Source of the DNA: Actinophytocola sp035634895
GTDB taxonomy: Bacteria > Actinomycetota > Actinomycetes > Mycobacteriales > Pseudonocardiaceae
Reading direction: 5' to 3'
NCBI RefSeq assembly: GCF_035634895.1
Contig: NZ_DASQCC010000279.1
Coordinates: forward strand, 62,001-126,000
Length of the DNA: 64,000 nucleotides
Shown here: positions 34,642 to 44,030 of the stretch, piece by piece
Numbering within the stretch: position 1 is the stretch's first letter
How the letters are laid out: every line of letters starts with the position of its first letter
Position numbers and translations under genes: made by a program
The notes under the pieces: model-generated
The model's input: the letters and a program-made list of their open reading frames with translations, nothing else
What the model was told of the DNA's origin: nothing
Databases searched by the model: none

Positions 34642-35187
34642 TCAGGCACCGCCGAACAGGGAGTGAGGGCTCTGCTTGATCGTGGGCACGCCGCCGTCGA
34701 ACCAGTCGGACTCGCGGATGGCCTTCATCGCCGCCTTGCGCGTATCGGCGTCGAGCCGGTCGAGGAACAGGACGCCGTCGAGGTGGTCGGTCTCGTGCTG
34801 CAGGCAGCGGGCCAGCAGGTCGGTCCCCTCGATCTCGACCGGCTCACCGTGCATGTTCCAGCCCCTGGCCACGACGTTCTTCGCGCGGACGCAGTCCCAG
34901 TACTGGCCCGGGATGGACAGGCAGCCCTCCTCGCCGAGCTGGGTCTCGTCGCCGACGGAGGTCCAGGTCGGGTTGACGAGGTGGCCGGCGAACCCGTCGC
35001 AGTGGTAGGTGAAGACCCGCAGGCCGACACCGAGCTGCGGCGCGGCCAGCCCGGCGCCGTCCTGGTCCTCCATGGTGTCCCAGAGATCCTTGACGAGGGT
35101 GGCCAGCTCCTTGTCGAAGTCGACGACCGCGGCGGCGGGAGTGCGCAGCACGGGGTCGCCGAAGAGGCGGATGGGCTGGACGGTCAC
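34642..35187 (-). CDS. def: Peptide deformylase
   Basis: Removes the formyl group from nascent proteins. 181 residues from GTG 35187 (MTVQPIRLFGDPVLRTPA), behind GGAGC; the frame is open further upstream but without family character. All three metal/active-site motifs are present: GLAAPQLGVG, EEGCLSIPG (Cys ligand) and CLQHETDHLDG (two His ligands). Divergent from the ECF sigma gene with 158 bp between starts. Confidence 0.96.
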   Translation of the reverse strand: MTVQPIRLFGDPVLRTPAAAVVDFDKELATLVKDLWDTMEDQDGAGLAAPQLGVGLRVFTYHCDGFAGHLVNPTWTSVGDETQLGEEGCLSIPGQYWDCVRAKNVVARGWNMHGEPVEIEGTDLLARCLQHETDHLDGVLFLDRLDADTRKAAMKAIRESDWFDGGVPTIKQSPHSLFGGA

Positions 35188-35345
35188 ATTGCTCCGATCG
35201 GTTCTCGCGTGAGCGGCGGACGCCAGTCTATTCAGTCGTGTGAAGAGGCAACGGAGAGTGCCGGCCTGGCAACACGGTCGATCGGTCCACCGGGTCGTCG
35301 CCCGGCGTGCCGCAACGGTCAGCGCCGCAGCGGCCACTTCCCGAT

Positions 35346-35927
35346 GTGACCATCGCCAACCCACCCCGGGGGCCCGCCATCGCTTCCGACCACGAGCTGT
35401 GGACCCGTGCCGCCGGGGGTGACCGGACGGCTTTCGGTGAGCTGTTCGAGCGGCACGTCGAGGCGGTGTGGAACCACGCGTACCGGCTGACGGCGTCGTG
35501 GAGCCTCGCCGAGGACCTCACGTCCAGCACGTTCCTGGTGGCCTGGCGCCGGTGCGCGGACATCCGCCTCGTCCGGGACTCGGCCCTGCCCTGGCTGTAC
35601 ACGGTCGCCGGCAACCTCGCCCGCGACGAGTGGCGCGGGGCGACCCGGTACCGACGGGCGGTGCGGCGCATGCCGGCGGCCACGGTCGTGGCCGACCACG
35701 CCGACGACGTCGTCCACCGCGTCGACGAGGACGCGCGGATGGTCGAGGTTCTCGCGGCCGTCCGGTCGCTGCCCCGGGCCGAGCGGCAGGCGGTCGAGCT
35801 GTGCCTGCTCGGCGAGCTGTCCACGGCCGACGCGGCGGAACTGCTCGGGGTCGCCGAGGTCAGTGTCCGCTCCCGACTCTCCCGGGCACGAGCCCGCCTG
35901 CGCACGAAGCTGAAGGAACCGTCATGA
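35346..35927 (+). CDS. ECF-family RNA polymerase sigma factor
   Basis: 193 residues from GTG 35346; an earlier in-frame GTG at 35307 is possible and neither has a strong ribosome site. Region 2: GELFERHVEAVWNHAYRLT and the -10 recognition part EDLTSSTFLVAWRR. Region 4: LPRAERQAVELCLLGELSTADAAELLGVAEVSVRSRLSRARARL, an HTH for -35 binding. Its stop overlaps the next gene (ATGA), whose product is a membrane protein suited to be its anti-sigma factor. Confidence 0.92.
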   Translation: MTIANPPRGPAIASDHELWTRAAGGDRTAFGELFERHVEAVWNHAYRLTASWSLAEDLTSSTFLVAWRRCADIRLVRDSALPWLYTVAGNLARDEWRGATRYRRAVRRMPAATVVADHADDVVHRVDEDARMVEVLAAVRSLPRAERQAVELCLLGELSTADAAELLGVAEVSVRSRLSRARARLRTKLKEPS

Positions 35928-36688
35928 ACGATCTCGACCTGCCACCGCGCAGGACGCTGCCCCCCGAAGTCCGTGAGCGCATCCGGACGAGGGTGAACGC
36001 GGGGAGGTCGCGTGCCCGGTACCGGGCACCGCAGGCCGTCGCGGCCTCCGTGGTCGCGATGGTCGCGGGCATCGGCGCCCTCCACCTGGCGGCAAGCCCC
36101 ACCAACCGGCCCGGCTCGACCCCGGCCGCCGCGTCGCTCACCTTCACCGCGCCGGACCGGCAGACCGACCACGACCTCGGCGCCTGCGGCTACGTGGCGG
36201 CGACCAGCGTCCGCTACCGGGAGTTCCCGCACTGGCAGCCGGAGCCGGTGTTCACGGCGGCCCGAGGCGACGACCTCCGGATCGTCGCGTTCCGCGCGGA
36301 AGACGGCAGACCCGGGTTCTGCGAGGTCAGCGCGAACAAGGTCACCGTGTCGGACCCCACCGGCGCGTCGATGCCGATCGCCGGCACGCCCGACGGCCGC
36401 GTCCGGATCGAGGGGCTGTTACTGACGCAGGCGGGTGTCCTGGCCGGCGTGGCGACGGGCGCGGCCGCGCTGGAGTGCTGGGTGGTCACCCGGGACGCCA
36501 AGGTGCGCTCGAACCAGCCGCCGCTCCTGCGGGACGGGCTGTTCGTCATGGACGTCGGCGCGCTCGCGGTCGGCGACCAGGTCGAGGTCCAGGCACGCAA
36601 CAGCGCCGGCGCCGCGCTCACGGACGGCTTCCTCACCTACGACCCGGCGACGATCCTGCCGGTCGGGGCGATGGGAAAGCCTCGTTAG
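35924..36688 (+). CDS. Putative anti-sigma factor, single-pass membrane protein with TTA codon
   Basis: 254 residues, coupled to the ECF sigma gene by ATGA. Residues 1-37 are a short cytoplasmic region (PPEVRERIRTRVNAGRSRARYR) without a zinc-binding HxxxCxxC motif; one membrane helix at about 38-57; then an extracytoplasmic domain of about 190 residues with cysteines at ACGY, FCEV and ECWV. The position and topology suggest an anti-sigma or sensor partner (inference), but the cytoplasmic part is too short for a classic anti-sigma domain. Codon 166 is TTA (36419-36421), a bldA-type control point. Confidence 0.7.
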   Translation: MNDLDLPPRRTLPPEVRERIRTRVNAGRSRARYRAPQAVAASVVAMVAGIGALHLAASPTNRPGSTPAAASLTFTAPDRQTDHDLGACGYVAATSVRYREFPHWQPEPVFTAARGDDLRIVAFRAEDGRPGFCEVSANKVTVSDPTGASMPIAGTPDGRVRIEGLLLTQAGVLAGVATGAAALECWVVTRDAKVRSNQPPLLRDGLFVMDVGALAVGDQVEVQARNSAGAALTDGFLTYDPATILPVGAMGKPR

Positions 36689-36710
36689 CGTCCCGCGCTG
36701 GACGGACCGG

Positions 36711-37060
36711 CAACACGCCGGCGGGAAGCTCGGCCGCCGAACCAGCCGCCAGGTCTCCGGCGCTCACTGGTCTTCTGAGTCGGGAGTTGGTGTGCTTGTC
36801 GGCGGATCCAGGCCCGCTGGCAAGGCGCCAGAAGGCCCTCGTTGGATTCGGGCCTTCGGCAACGCCGCCGGTGGGAAGCTGGGCCGCCGAACCAGGGGGC
36901 AGGTCTCCGGCGGCTCACTGGTCTCCTGAGTTGGCGTGCTTGTCGGCGGATCCAGGTTTCCGCTGGCAAGGCGCCGGAACGCCCTCGTTGTGCTCGGGAC
37001 TTCGGCAACGCCGCCAGCGGGAAGCTGGGCCGTCGAGAAAGTGCGCCGAACTTCCGACTC
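36711..37060. repeat. Tandem repeat of about 150 bp, two and a half copies, downstream of priA
   Basis: Unit 1 begins about 36711, unit 2 about 36861 and partial unit 3 about 37007. Each starts with a CAAC.CCGCCGG..GGGAAGCT block, then GGTCTCCGGCG..CTCACTGG, then TGCTTGTCGGCGGATCCAGG, then GCTGGCAAGGCGCC. Copies differ by scattered substitutions and small indels. It fills the 382-bp gap between the convergent ends of the anti-sigma-like gene and priA; no gene is seen in it. Confidence 0.85.
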
Positions 37061-37070
37061 AGGGCACCAG

Positions 37071-39053
37071 CTAGATCAGTTCCAGTGGGTCGAGCCGGAC
37101 CCGGATGGAGTCCGGCTCCTTCCGGGCCGTGCGGGCGTGCTGGGCCGTGGTGAGCGCGGCGGCCAGGGCGCGGCCGTCGGCGCGGGTGGTGCGGACCAGG
37201 GCGCGTTCCTTCTCCGTGTTGCCGTCGCGGTCGGGTTCGCCCAGGGGGACCGGGCCCAGGACCTCCCCCGACGCCGGGAGCTTCAGCTCGTCGAGGAACG
37301 CCGCGAGCGCCTTCCGGGGGCCGTCCACCGACGCCATGCGCACCGCGGGCGGGAAGCCCAGCTCCGTGCGTGCCGCCAGCTCCTGGCTCGCGTGCCACAC
37401 GGGGTCCCACCGGACCAGGGCCTGCACCGCCGGCATTCCCGACTCGGCCAGCACGACCACCCGGCCGTCCGCGCGGACCAGTGCGGCGGCGGTCATCCAG
37501 CGCCGCAGTGTCTCCTCCGTCGCCCGCAGGTCGGCGCGGCCCAGCAGCGCCCAGCCGTCCAGCAGCAGCGCGGCGCCATAGTCGGCGACCGGTTCGGCGC
37601 CCGGTGTGGCGACGACCAGCGCGGGACGGTCGTCGACCGCCTTCAGTACCTCCGCGCCGCCCGAGGCCAGGACCGGCACGTCGGCGAACGCGCGTCCCAG
37701 CTCCTCCGCGGTCCGCTTCGCGCCGACGACGATCGCGCGCAGCCGGCGGGAGCCGCAGTCGCCACACCGGAACGCCGTGTCGGGCACGCCGCACCAGCGG
37801 CAGGTCGGCGGGCGCGCCTCGGCCCCGGTCGGCAGGCCCAGGGGTCCCGCGCAACGGCGGCAGCGGGCCGGGGCGCGGCACTGCTGGCACGCGAGCGCCG
37901 GCACGTACCCGCCACGCGGCACCTGCACCAGCACCGGCCGGCCCTGCCCGAGCGCGTCCCTGGCCGCCTCGAACGCCACGGACGGGATGCGGGCCGCGCG
38001 GGCGGCCGGGTCGCGGGCCAGCTGCTGGTCGGTCTCCCCCAGCGAGGTGATCCGCGGCGCCGCCTTCCGGAGCTCGTCACGGGCGGCGACGATCTCGGGC
38101 GCCCAGCCGGACTCGACGAGCAGTTGGGCCTCGGCCGTCCGTGCGAACCCGGCGACGAGCAGCGACGCGCCGCTGGTGTGGGCACGCTGGATCAGCACGT
38201 CACGGACGTGCGGGTACGGCGCGTGCGGGTCGGCGTGCAGGTCGTCGCCGTCGTCCCACACCACGAACAGGCCGGGGCGCCGGACGGGCGCGAACACGCT
38301 GGCGCGCGTCCCGACGACGATCCGGGCCGCGCCGCGCTTGACGGCCAGCCACGCCCGGTACCGCTTGGCGGGGCCGGCGTCGGCGGACAGTGCGACGACG
38401 TTGTCCTCGCCCGCTCTCTCGACGCACGCGGCATGCAGGCGGGCGGCGTCCCGGTAGTCGGGCACGACGAGGACCGCGCCGCGGTCGCCGGCCGCGGCGG
38501 TGGCGGCCAGCTCGGCCAGCCGGGCCGGCCAGTCCTCGCCGGGCAGGGCCTGCCAGACGGCGTGTGCCTGGCGCCCGTTGCGCAGTGCGTCGACGAACGC
38601 CGGTCCGCGGGGGTAGCGGGCCCACGCGGCGGTATCGGGCGCCACGGGCTTCTCGGGGGTCTCCCGCGGGGGCTCGGCCTCGACCTTGGCGTGCCGGGGC
38701 GGGATCGCGAGCCGGAGGACGTCGATCATCATGCCGGCGTAGCGGTCGGCGACCGCGCGGGCGAGGGCGGCGAGGTCCGGGGTGAGCACGGGCTCGGCGG
38801 AGACGACCTTGCCGAGGTACTCCATCCGGCCGTTGAACTCGGACTCGGCGACCCGTTCGAGGAGGAACCCGTCGACCTGCTTGCCGGCGAAGCGCAGCCG
38901 CAGGCGGCAGCCGGGCACGGCGGCCTCGTCGAGCGAGTCCGGCACGAGGTAGTCGAAGGGCCGGTCGAGATGGGCGAGCGGGACGTCGACGTACACACGG
39001 GCGACCGGGAGGGTGGCCGCCGGCCGCATCTCCCCCTTGCGCACGCCGGTCAT
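37071..39053 (-). CDS. priA: Primosomal protein N' PriA, actinobacterial form lacking Walker A
   Basis: 660 residues. N-terminal PriA DNA-binding domain (VYVDVPLAHLDRPFDYLVPDSL), a paired zinc-binding cysteine region (CQQCRAPARCRRCAG ... CRWCGVPDTAFRCGDCG) near residues 385-435, and the conserved C-terminal part. In the helicase core the usual GxTGSGKT P-loop is missing (the region reads AVWQALPGEDWPARL) and the DEEH box is replaced by VVWDDGDDLH. Actinobacterial PriA is known to have lost these motifs, so it probably acts in replication restart without ATP-driven unwinding. Confidence 0.92.
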   Translation of the reverse strand: MTGVRKGEMRPAATLPVARVYVDVPLAHLDRPFDYLVPDSLDEAAVPGCRLRLRFAGKQVDGFLLERVAESEFNGRMEYLGKVVSAEPVLTPDLAALARAVADRYAGMMIDVLRLAIPPRHAKVEAEPPRETPEKPVAPDTAAWARYPRGPAFVDALRNGRQAHAVWQALPGEDWPARLAELAATAAAGDRGAVLVVPDYRDAARLHAACVERAGEDNVVALSADAGPAKRYRAWLAVKRGAARIVVGTRASVFAPVRRPGLFVVWDDGDDLHADPHAPYPHVRDVLIQRAHTSGASLLVAGFARTAEAQLLVESGWAPEIVAARDELRKAAPRITSLGETDQQLARDPAARAARIPSVAFEAARDALGQGRPVLVQVPRGGYVPALACQQCRAPARCRRCAGPLGLPTGAEARPPTCRWCGVPDTAFRCGDCGSRRLRAIVVGAKRTAEELGRAFADVPVLASGGAEVLKAVDDRPALVVATPGAEPVADYGAALLLDGWALLGRADLRATEETLRRWMTAAALVRADGRVVVLAESGMPAVQALVRWDPVWHASQELAARTELGFPPAVRMASVDGPRKALAAFLDELKLPASGEVLGPVPLGEPDRDGNTEKERALVRTTRADGRALAAALTTAQHARTARKEPDSIRVRLDPLELI

Positions 39054-39089
39054 GGCCGCTGGTCTACCAGAACACCTGATCGAGGCAGG

Positions 39090-39476
39090 TCATCGGGGGT
39101 GCTTCGCGCGGGACGGCACCCACAGGAGTCCCAGCGCGACGACGGCGAGGACGATGCCGACCGGGTTGAGCGACGTCGCGTCGGGAATGGTGAACAGGGT
39201 GGCGACGCCGGCGACGACGGTGATCGCGAGCAGGACGGTCGCGCGGATCCGGGTGCCGCGGCGGCCGGCGGGGATCCTGATCGCGAGCACGAGGTAGAGC
39301 ACGGCGAGGACGACGTGGATGCCGAGCGACCCCAGTGCCGCGCCCTCGGCCGCGTCTCGGGTGGGTGCGAAGGCCCTGCCGGTGAAGGGCTCGACGGTGT
39401 CGTCCCAGTTGAGCAGGAGCAGGACGGCGATGAGGAGCTGGAAGGCGGAGAGAGCGGCCAGAACCCATTTGATCAT
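39090..39476 (-). CDS. Small four-helix membrane protein coupled to MarR regulator
   Basis: 128 residues with four hydrophobic stretches (about 5-22, 47-66, 78-96, 101-120) and short polar loops (NWDDTVEPFTGRAF). No family I can name. The ATG overlaps the marR stop (ATGA), so it is probably the gene controlled with or by the regulator. A stress- or solvent-related membrane role is conjecture. Confidence 0.72.
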   Translation of the reverse strand: MIKWVLAALSAFQLLIAVLLLLNWDDTVEPFTGRAFAPTRDAAEGAALGSLGIHVVLAVLYLVLAIRIPAGRRGTRIRATVLLAITVVAGVATLFTIPDATSLNPVGIVLAVVALGLLWVPSRAKHPR

Positions 39477-39967
39477 GGTTGGTCCCCCTCCTTCGGGCGG
39501 TAGCGCCAGCGCGGAGCCTTGCCCGGGCGGGCCGGGCGGCGGGCGGCGGTGCCGCGCTCGGCCCAGTCCTCGGTGAGGCGGCCAAGGAGGCGGGTGAGCG
39601 CGGCGAGGTCGTCGACGTCCCAGTCGGCGACGACCTGCTCGAACGCGGCGAGACCGAGCTGTTCGAGCCGGTGGAGCTCCTCCCTGCCGTCGGGGGTCGC
39701 GTCGACGAGGCAGGTGCGCGCGTCGAAGGGATCGGCCTCGACGGTCACATGACCGGCGTCCTCGAGTGCCTGCACGTGGCGGGTGACCGAGGAGGGCGCC
39801 ATGTCGAGCCGCTCGCCGATCTCGCTGGGGCGCTGCGGCCCGTCCGCCACGACCCGCAGCACACCGACCCGGGGCGCGTCGAACGCCCTGGCCATGCCCC
39901 GCTGAGCCTCGGACACGAGCACGAACGTGGCCCGACTCAACTCCCGTACCACATTCGTTCTTTCCAT
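39473..39967 (-). CDS. MarR-family transcriptional regulator
   Basis: 164 residues from ATG 39967 (MERTNVVRELSRATFVL); an in-frame TTG at 39994 is an alternative. Winged-helix core: PRVGVLRVVADGPQRPSEIGERLDMAPSSVTRHVQALEDAGHV with the wing VEADPFDARTCLVDATPDG. The C-terminal 30 residues are basic and disordered (AARRPARPGKAPRWRYRP). The start codon sits inside an inverted repeat that may be its own operator. Confidence 0.9.
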   Translation of the reverse strand: MERTNVVRELSRATFVLVSEAQRGMARAFDAPRVGVLRVVADGPQRPSEIGERLDMAPSSVTRHVQALEDAGHVTVEADPFDARTCLVDATPDGREELHRLEQLGLAAFEQVVADWDVDDLAALTRLLGRLTEDWAERGTAARRPARPGKAPRWRYRPKEGDQP

Positions 39968-39977
39968 GAAGGAAAGA
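39959..39977. promoter_or_regulatory. Candidate MarR operator overlapping the marR start
   Basis: Inverted repeat TCTTTCC-ATGAA-GGAAAGA, 7-bp arms with a 5-bp spacer, centred on the marR ATG. MarR proteins bind such dyads and often repress themselves. A GATAGT-like -10 on the minus strand lies just upstream, which would make the mRNA leaderless (inference). Confidence 0.5.
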
Positions 39978-40389
39978 CTATCGCGCAATGGCAACCCTTG
40001 TCATCTGGTTCGGAGTTCAGGGCTGGCGCGGCGGGTAGTACGACGCGTACAGCGCGGCGGTGGCGGCGCGGTCGGCGATCGGCGTCTCCTCGCGGATGCG
40101 CCGGTTCAGGCCGGCGGGGTAACCGGCCTTCAGCAGGCGCCGTTCACACGCGTCCTCCATGAAGGAGATCGAGAAGTACAGGCTGAGCAGGAACCCGAGC
40201 GCCACCATCGAGAACCGCAGGGACCACGGCCCCGGCACCAGCAGGGCCAGCCACCAGAACGAGAACTGCAGGACCGCACGACCGAGGTGCCGGACCATCC
40301 ATGTCCCGCACGTCAGGTCGTACAACACCCACTCGTGGTACGCGGTAGGCAGCGAACCGGCTACCGCGTACCACAGCCAGTGGAGTGGA

Positions 40390-41592
<1,203 letters not shown>

Positions 41593-41658
41593 GACGTACT
41601 CCACCACTCTTTCTAGAATTTGTTGCCTGAAGAGTATGTACCAGGGATCGAGCAACGC

Positions 41659-42885
41659 TCACTTCTGAGTCAGTGGAACCACGGCATCCCATATTTCGGA
41701 CGCCATGTGCACCTTCGAACCCAGCGCGATCGGCCGTTCGGATCCGTCCGAGGACAGTAGCCAACCGGCGTTGTCCTCGGTCTCGAAGGCCCTGCCCTCC
41801 CCGACCGCGTTCACGACGAGCAGGTCACAGCCCTTGCGCTTCAGTTTCGCACGCCCGTGTTCCAGCACGTCAGCGGCACCGTCCCCGGTCTCGGCCGCGA
41901 ACCCCACGATCACCTGGCCACCCGCCCGGGCGGCCACCAGCTCCGCGAGAATGTCCGGATTGCGCGTGAGACCGACCGGGTCCGGATCCCGATCGGTCTT
42001 CTTGATCTTGTACTCGACCCTGGTCACGGGCCGGAAGTCGGCGACGGCGGCCGCCATGACCACCACGTCCGCCCCCGGTGACACCGCGTGCATCGCGTCC
42101 CGCAGCTCCAGCGCCGTCCCGGCGCGAACCACGTCCACCCCGGCCGGCTCCGGCAGCGCGACGGTGTGGGCGGCCACGAGCGTGACCCGCGCACCCCGCT
42201 GTGCCGCGGCGCGCGCGAGCGCGTAGCCCTGCTTGCCGGACGAGCGGTTGCCCAGGTAGCGGACCGGATCGAGCGGCTCCCGCGTGCCGCCGGCGGACAC
42301 CACGACGTGCAGGGCGGTCATGTCCCTGGGCAGCGCGTCCGGGCGGGCCAGGAGCAGCCGGGCGAGGTCGACGATCTCGGCGGGGTCGGCGAGGCGGCCC
42401 TTGCCGGTGTCCTTGCCGGTCAGCCGGCCGCTCGCGGGTTCGGTCACCACGACACCGCGGGAGCGCAGCGTCGCCACGTTGTCCCGCGTGGCGGCGTGCT
42501 CCCACATCTCGGTGTGCATGGCGGGCACCAGCATGACCGGGCAGCGCGCGGTCAGCAGCGTGTTGGTGAGCAGGTCGTCCGCGAGCCCGTGCGCGGCCCT
42601 GGCCAGCAGGTCCGCGGTCGCGGGGACGACCAGCACCAGGTCGGCCTCCTGGCCGATGCGGACGTGCGGCACCTCGGACACGTCGGCGAACACCTGGGTG
42701 TGCACCGGCTGCCCGGACAGCGCCTCGAAGGTGGCGGCACCGACGAAGTTGAGCGCCGCCGCCGTGGGCACGACCCGGACCGAGTGACCTGACTCGGTAA
42801 GTTGTCGAAGGACCTCGCACGCCTTGTAGGCGGCGATGCCGCCGCCCACGCCGAGAACGACGCGCGGGGCCTCGGTGGGTGTCAC
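41659..42885 (-). CDS. coaBC: Bifunctional phosphopantothenoylcysteine decarboxylase/synthetase
   Basis: Two steps of coenzyme A synthesis. 408 residues. CoaC flavoprotein domain (1-185): LGVGGGIAAYKACEV, LVVPATADLLARAAHGLADDLL and the MLVPAMHTEMW substrate clamp. CoaB domain: VSAGGTREPLDPVRYLGNRSSGKQGYALA, KIKKTD catalytic lysines and VGFAAETGDG. The GTG start is overlapped by the stop of a 44-aa linker ORF. Confidence 0.97.
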   Translation of the reverse strand: MTPTEAPRVVLGVGGGIAAYKACEVLRQLTESGHSVRVVPTAAALNFVGAATFEALSGQPVHTQVFADVSEVPHVRIGQEADLVLVVPATADLLARAAHGLADDLLTNTLLTARCPVMLVPAMHTEMWEHAATRDNVATLRSRGVVVTEPASGRLTGKDTGKGRLADPAEIVDLARLLLARPDALPRDMTALHVVVSAGGTREPLDPVRYLGNRSSGKQGYALARAAAQRGARVTLVAAHTVALPEPAGVDVVRAGTALELRDAMHAVSPGADVVVMAAAVADFRPVTRVEYKIKKTDRDPDPVGLTRNPDILAELVAARAGGQVIVGFAAETGDGAADVLEHGRAKLKRKGCDLLVVNAVGEGRAFETEDNAGWLLSSDGSERPIALGSKVHMASEIWDAVVPLTQK

Positions 42886-43141
42886 GGCCTCGCTCCGCTC
42901 GGCGTTCGCGAGCCTGTCCCCGGCGCCTTCCCTCCTGCGCGCGAAGACCCAAGGCTCGTACCTCGCCAGGCCTCCGTGCTCGTCAGTCCAGACGCCGGCG
43001 GCTCACTCAGCATCATGGCCTCGCTCCGCTCAGCGTTCGCGAGCCTGTCCCCGGCGTCTTCCCTCCTGCGCGCGAAGACCCAGGGCTCGTACCTCGCCAG
43101 GCCTTCGTGCTCGTCAGTCCAGACGCCGGCGGCTCACTCAC
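42882..43141 (-). other. Two tandem paralogous linker mini-ORFs between rpoZ and coaBC (42 and 44 aa)
   Basis: Minus strand. The first opens at GTG 43141 inside the rpoZ stop (GTGA) and encodes 42 residues starting MSEPPASGLTSTKAWRGT; its TGA overlaps the ATG at 43016. The second encodes 44 residues starting MMLSEPPASGLTSTEAWRGT; its TGA overlaps the coaBC GTG (GTGA). The two peptides are nearly identical. Together they chain rpoZ to coaBC by three successive stop-start overlaps. Confidence 0.5.
42886..43140. repeat. 124-bp direct duplication between rpoZ and coaBC
   Basis: Copy A 42886-43009 and copy B 43017-43140, offset 131 bp, separated by 7 bp, differing at about four positions. Copy B ends exactly at the rpoZ stop. 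The 131-bp offset is one less than a multiple of three, which is what preserves a -1 ATGA-type overlap from copy to copy. Confidence 0.92.
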
Positions 43142-43428
43142 TCGCCCTCGGTGTGCTCGAGCAGGCCGGCGTGGATTTCGCGGAGCGCGATGGACAGCGG
43201 CTTCTCGCGGGGGCCGGGCTCGACTAGGGGGCCGACGTACTCGAGCAGGCCCTCACCGAGCTGCGCGTAGTAGTCGTTGATCTGCCGGGCACGCTTGGCG
43301 GCGTAGATCACCAGCGCGTACTTGGAGCTGACCTTGTCGAGCAGGTCGTCGATCGGGGGGTTGGTGATGCCCTCGAGCTGCTGGCTCGAAGGGTCGCCCA
43401 GTGCGCCCAACTCGGTGGGGGTGATCAC
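43138..43428 (-). CDS. rpoZ: RNA polymerase omega subunit
   Basis: 96 residues with the family core GITNPPIDDLLDKVSSKYALVIYAAKRARQIN and C-terminal KPLSIALREIHAG. Helps assemble RNA polymerase. The ATG overlaps the gmk stop; downstream it leads into the duplicated linker. Confidence 0.97.
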   Translation of the reverse strand: MITPTELGALGDPSSQQLEGITNPPIDDLLDKVSSKYALVIYAAKRARQINDYYAQLGEGLLEYVGPLVEPGPREKPLSIALREIHAGLLEHTEGE

Positions 43429-44030
43429 TCGCTGGTCTCCAGAACGTTGGAGGAGGGTTTGTCAAGTATCAACTTTAGCAAGTCCTCGGCCGCGCTCTTC
43501 AGGTCGGTGTTCACGACGACCGCGTCGAACTCCGACTTCGCGGCGAGTTCCTCCCTGGCGGTCCGGAGCCGGCGCTCCACGACCTCGGGCGCCTCGGTGC
43601 CGCGGCCGACCAGCCGCTCGACCAACGCCTCCCAGCTTGGCGGCGACAGGAAGACCAGGAACGCCTCCGGCATCGCCTCGCGCAGGTTGCGTGCGCCCTG
43701 CAGGTCCACCTCGACCAGCGCCGGCAGGCCGGCACCGAGACGCTCCTCGATCGGCGCGCGCGGCGTGCCGGACCGGTGGATGCCACGGTGGATCTCCGCC
43801 CACTCCAGCAGCTCGTCGTTCTTGATCATGTGGTCGAAGTCGTCGGCGGTGACGAAGCGGTAGTCCACCCCGTCACGCTCCCCCGGCCGCTGCTCGCGGG
43901 TCGTCGCCGACACACTGAACCACAGCTCGGGATAAAGCTTGCGCAGCTCATGGACGACGCTGCTCTTACCGACGCCGGAGGGGCCGGCCAGTACCACCAG
44001 CCGGCCCCTCCGATTCGCCTCGAGTGTCAC
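43425..44030 (-). CDS. gmk: Guanylate kinase
   Basis: Phosphorylates GMP to GDP. 201 residues from GTG 44030, overlapping the mihF stop. P-loop LAGPSGVGKSSVVHEL at residues 13-28, GMP-binding SVSATTREQRPGERDGVDY near 38-58, and LVEVDLQGARNLREAMP near 107. Standard mihF-gmk-rpoZ actinobacterial order. Confidence 0.97.
   Translation of the reverse strand: MTLEANRRGRLVVLAGPSGVGKSSVVHELRKLYPELWFSVSATTREQRPGERDGVDYRFVTADDFDHMIKNDELLEWAEIHRGIHRSGTPRAPIEERLGAGLPALVEVDLQGARNLREAMPEAFLVFLSPPSWEALVERLVGRGTEAPEVVERRLRTAREELAAKSEFDAVVVNTDLKSAAEDLLKLILDKPSSNVLETSE

Noticed and set aside
36936..39503. 855-codon plus-strand ORF antisense to priA
   Set aside because: Same shadow effect; priA and the small membrane protein on the minus strand explain the coding signal.
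41593..41658. SAM riboswitch upstream of metK
   Set aside because: The spacer is only 66 bp and shows no recognisable SAM aptamer core.
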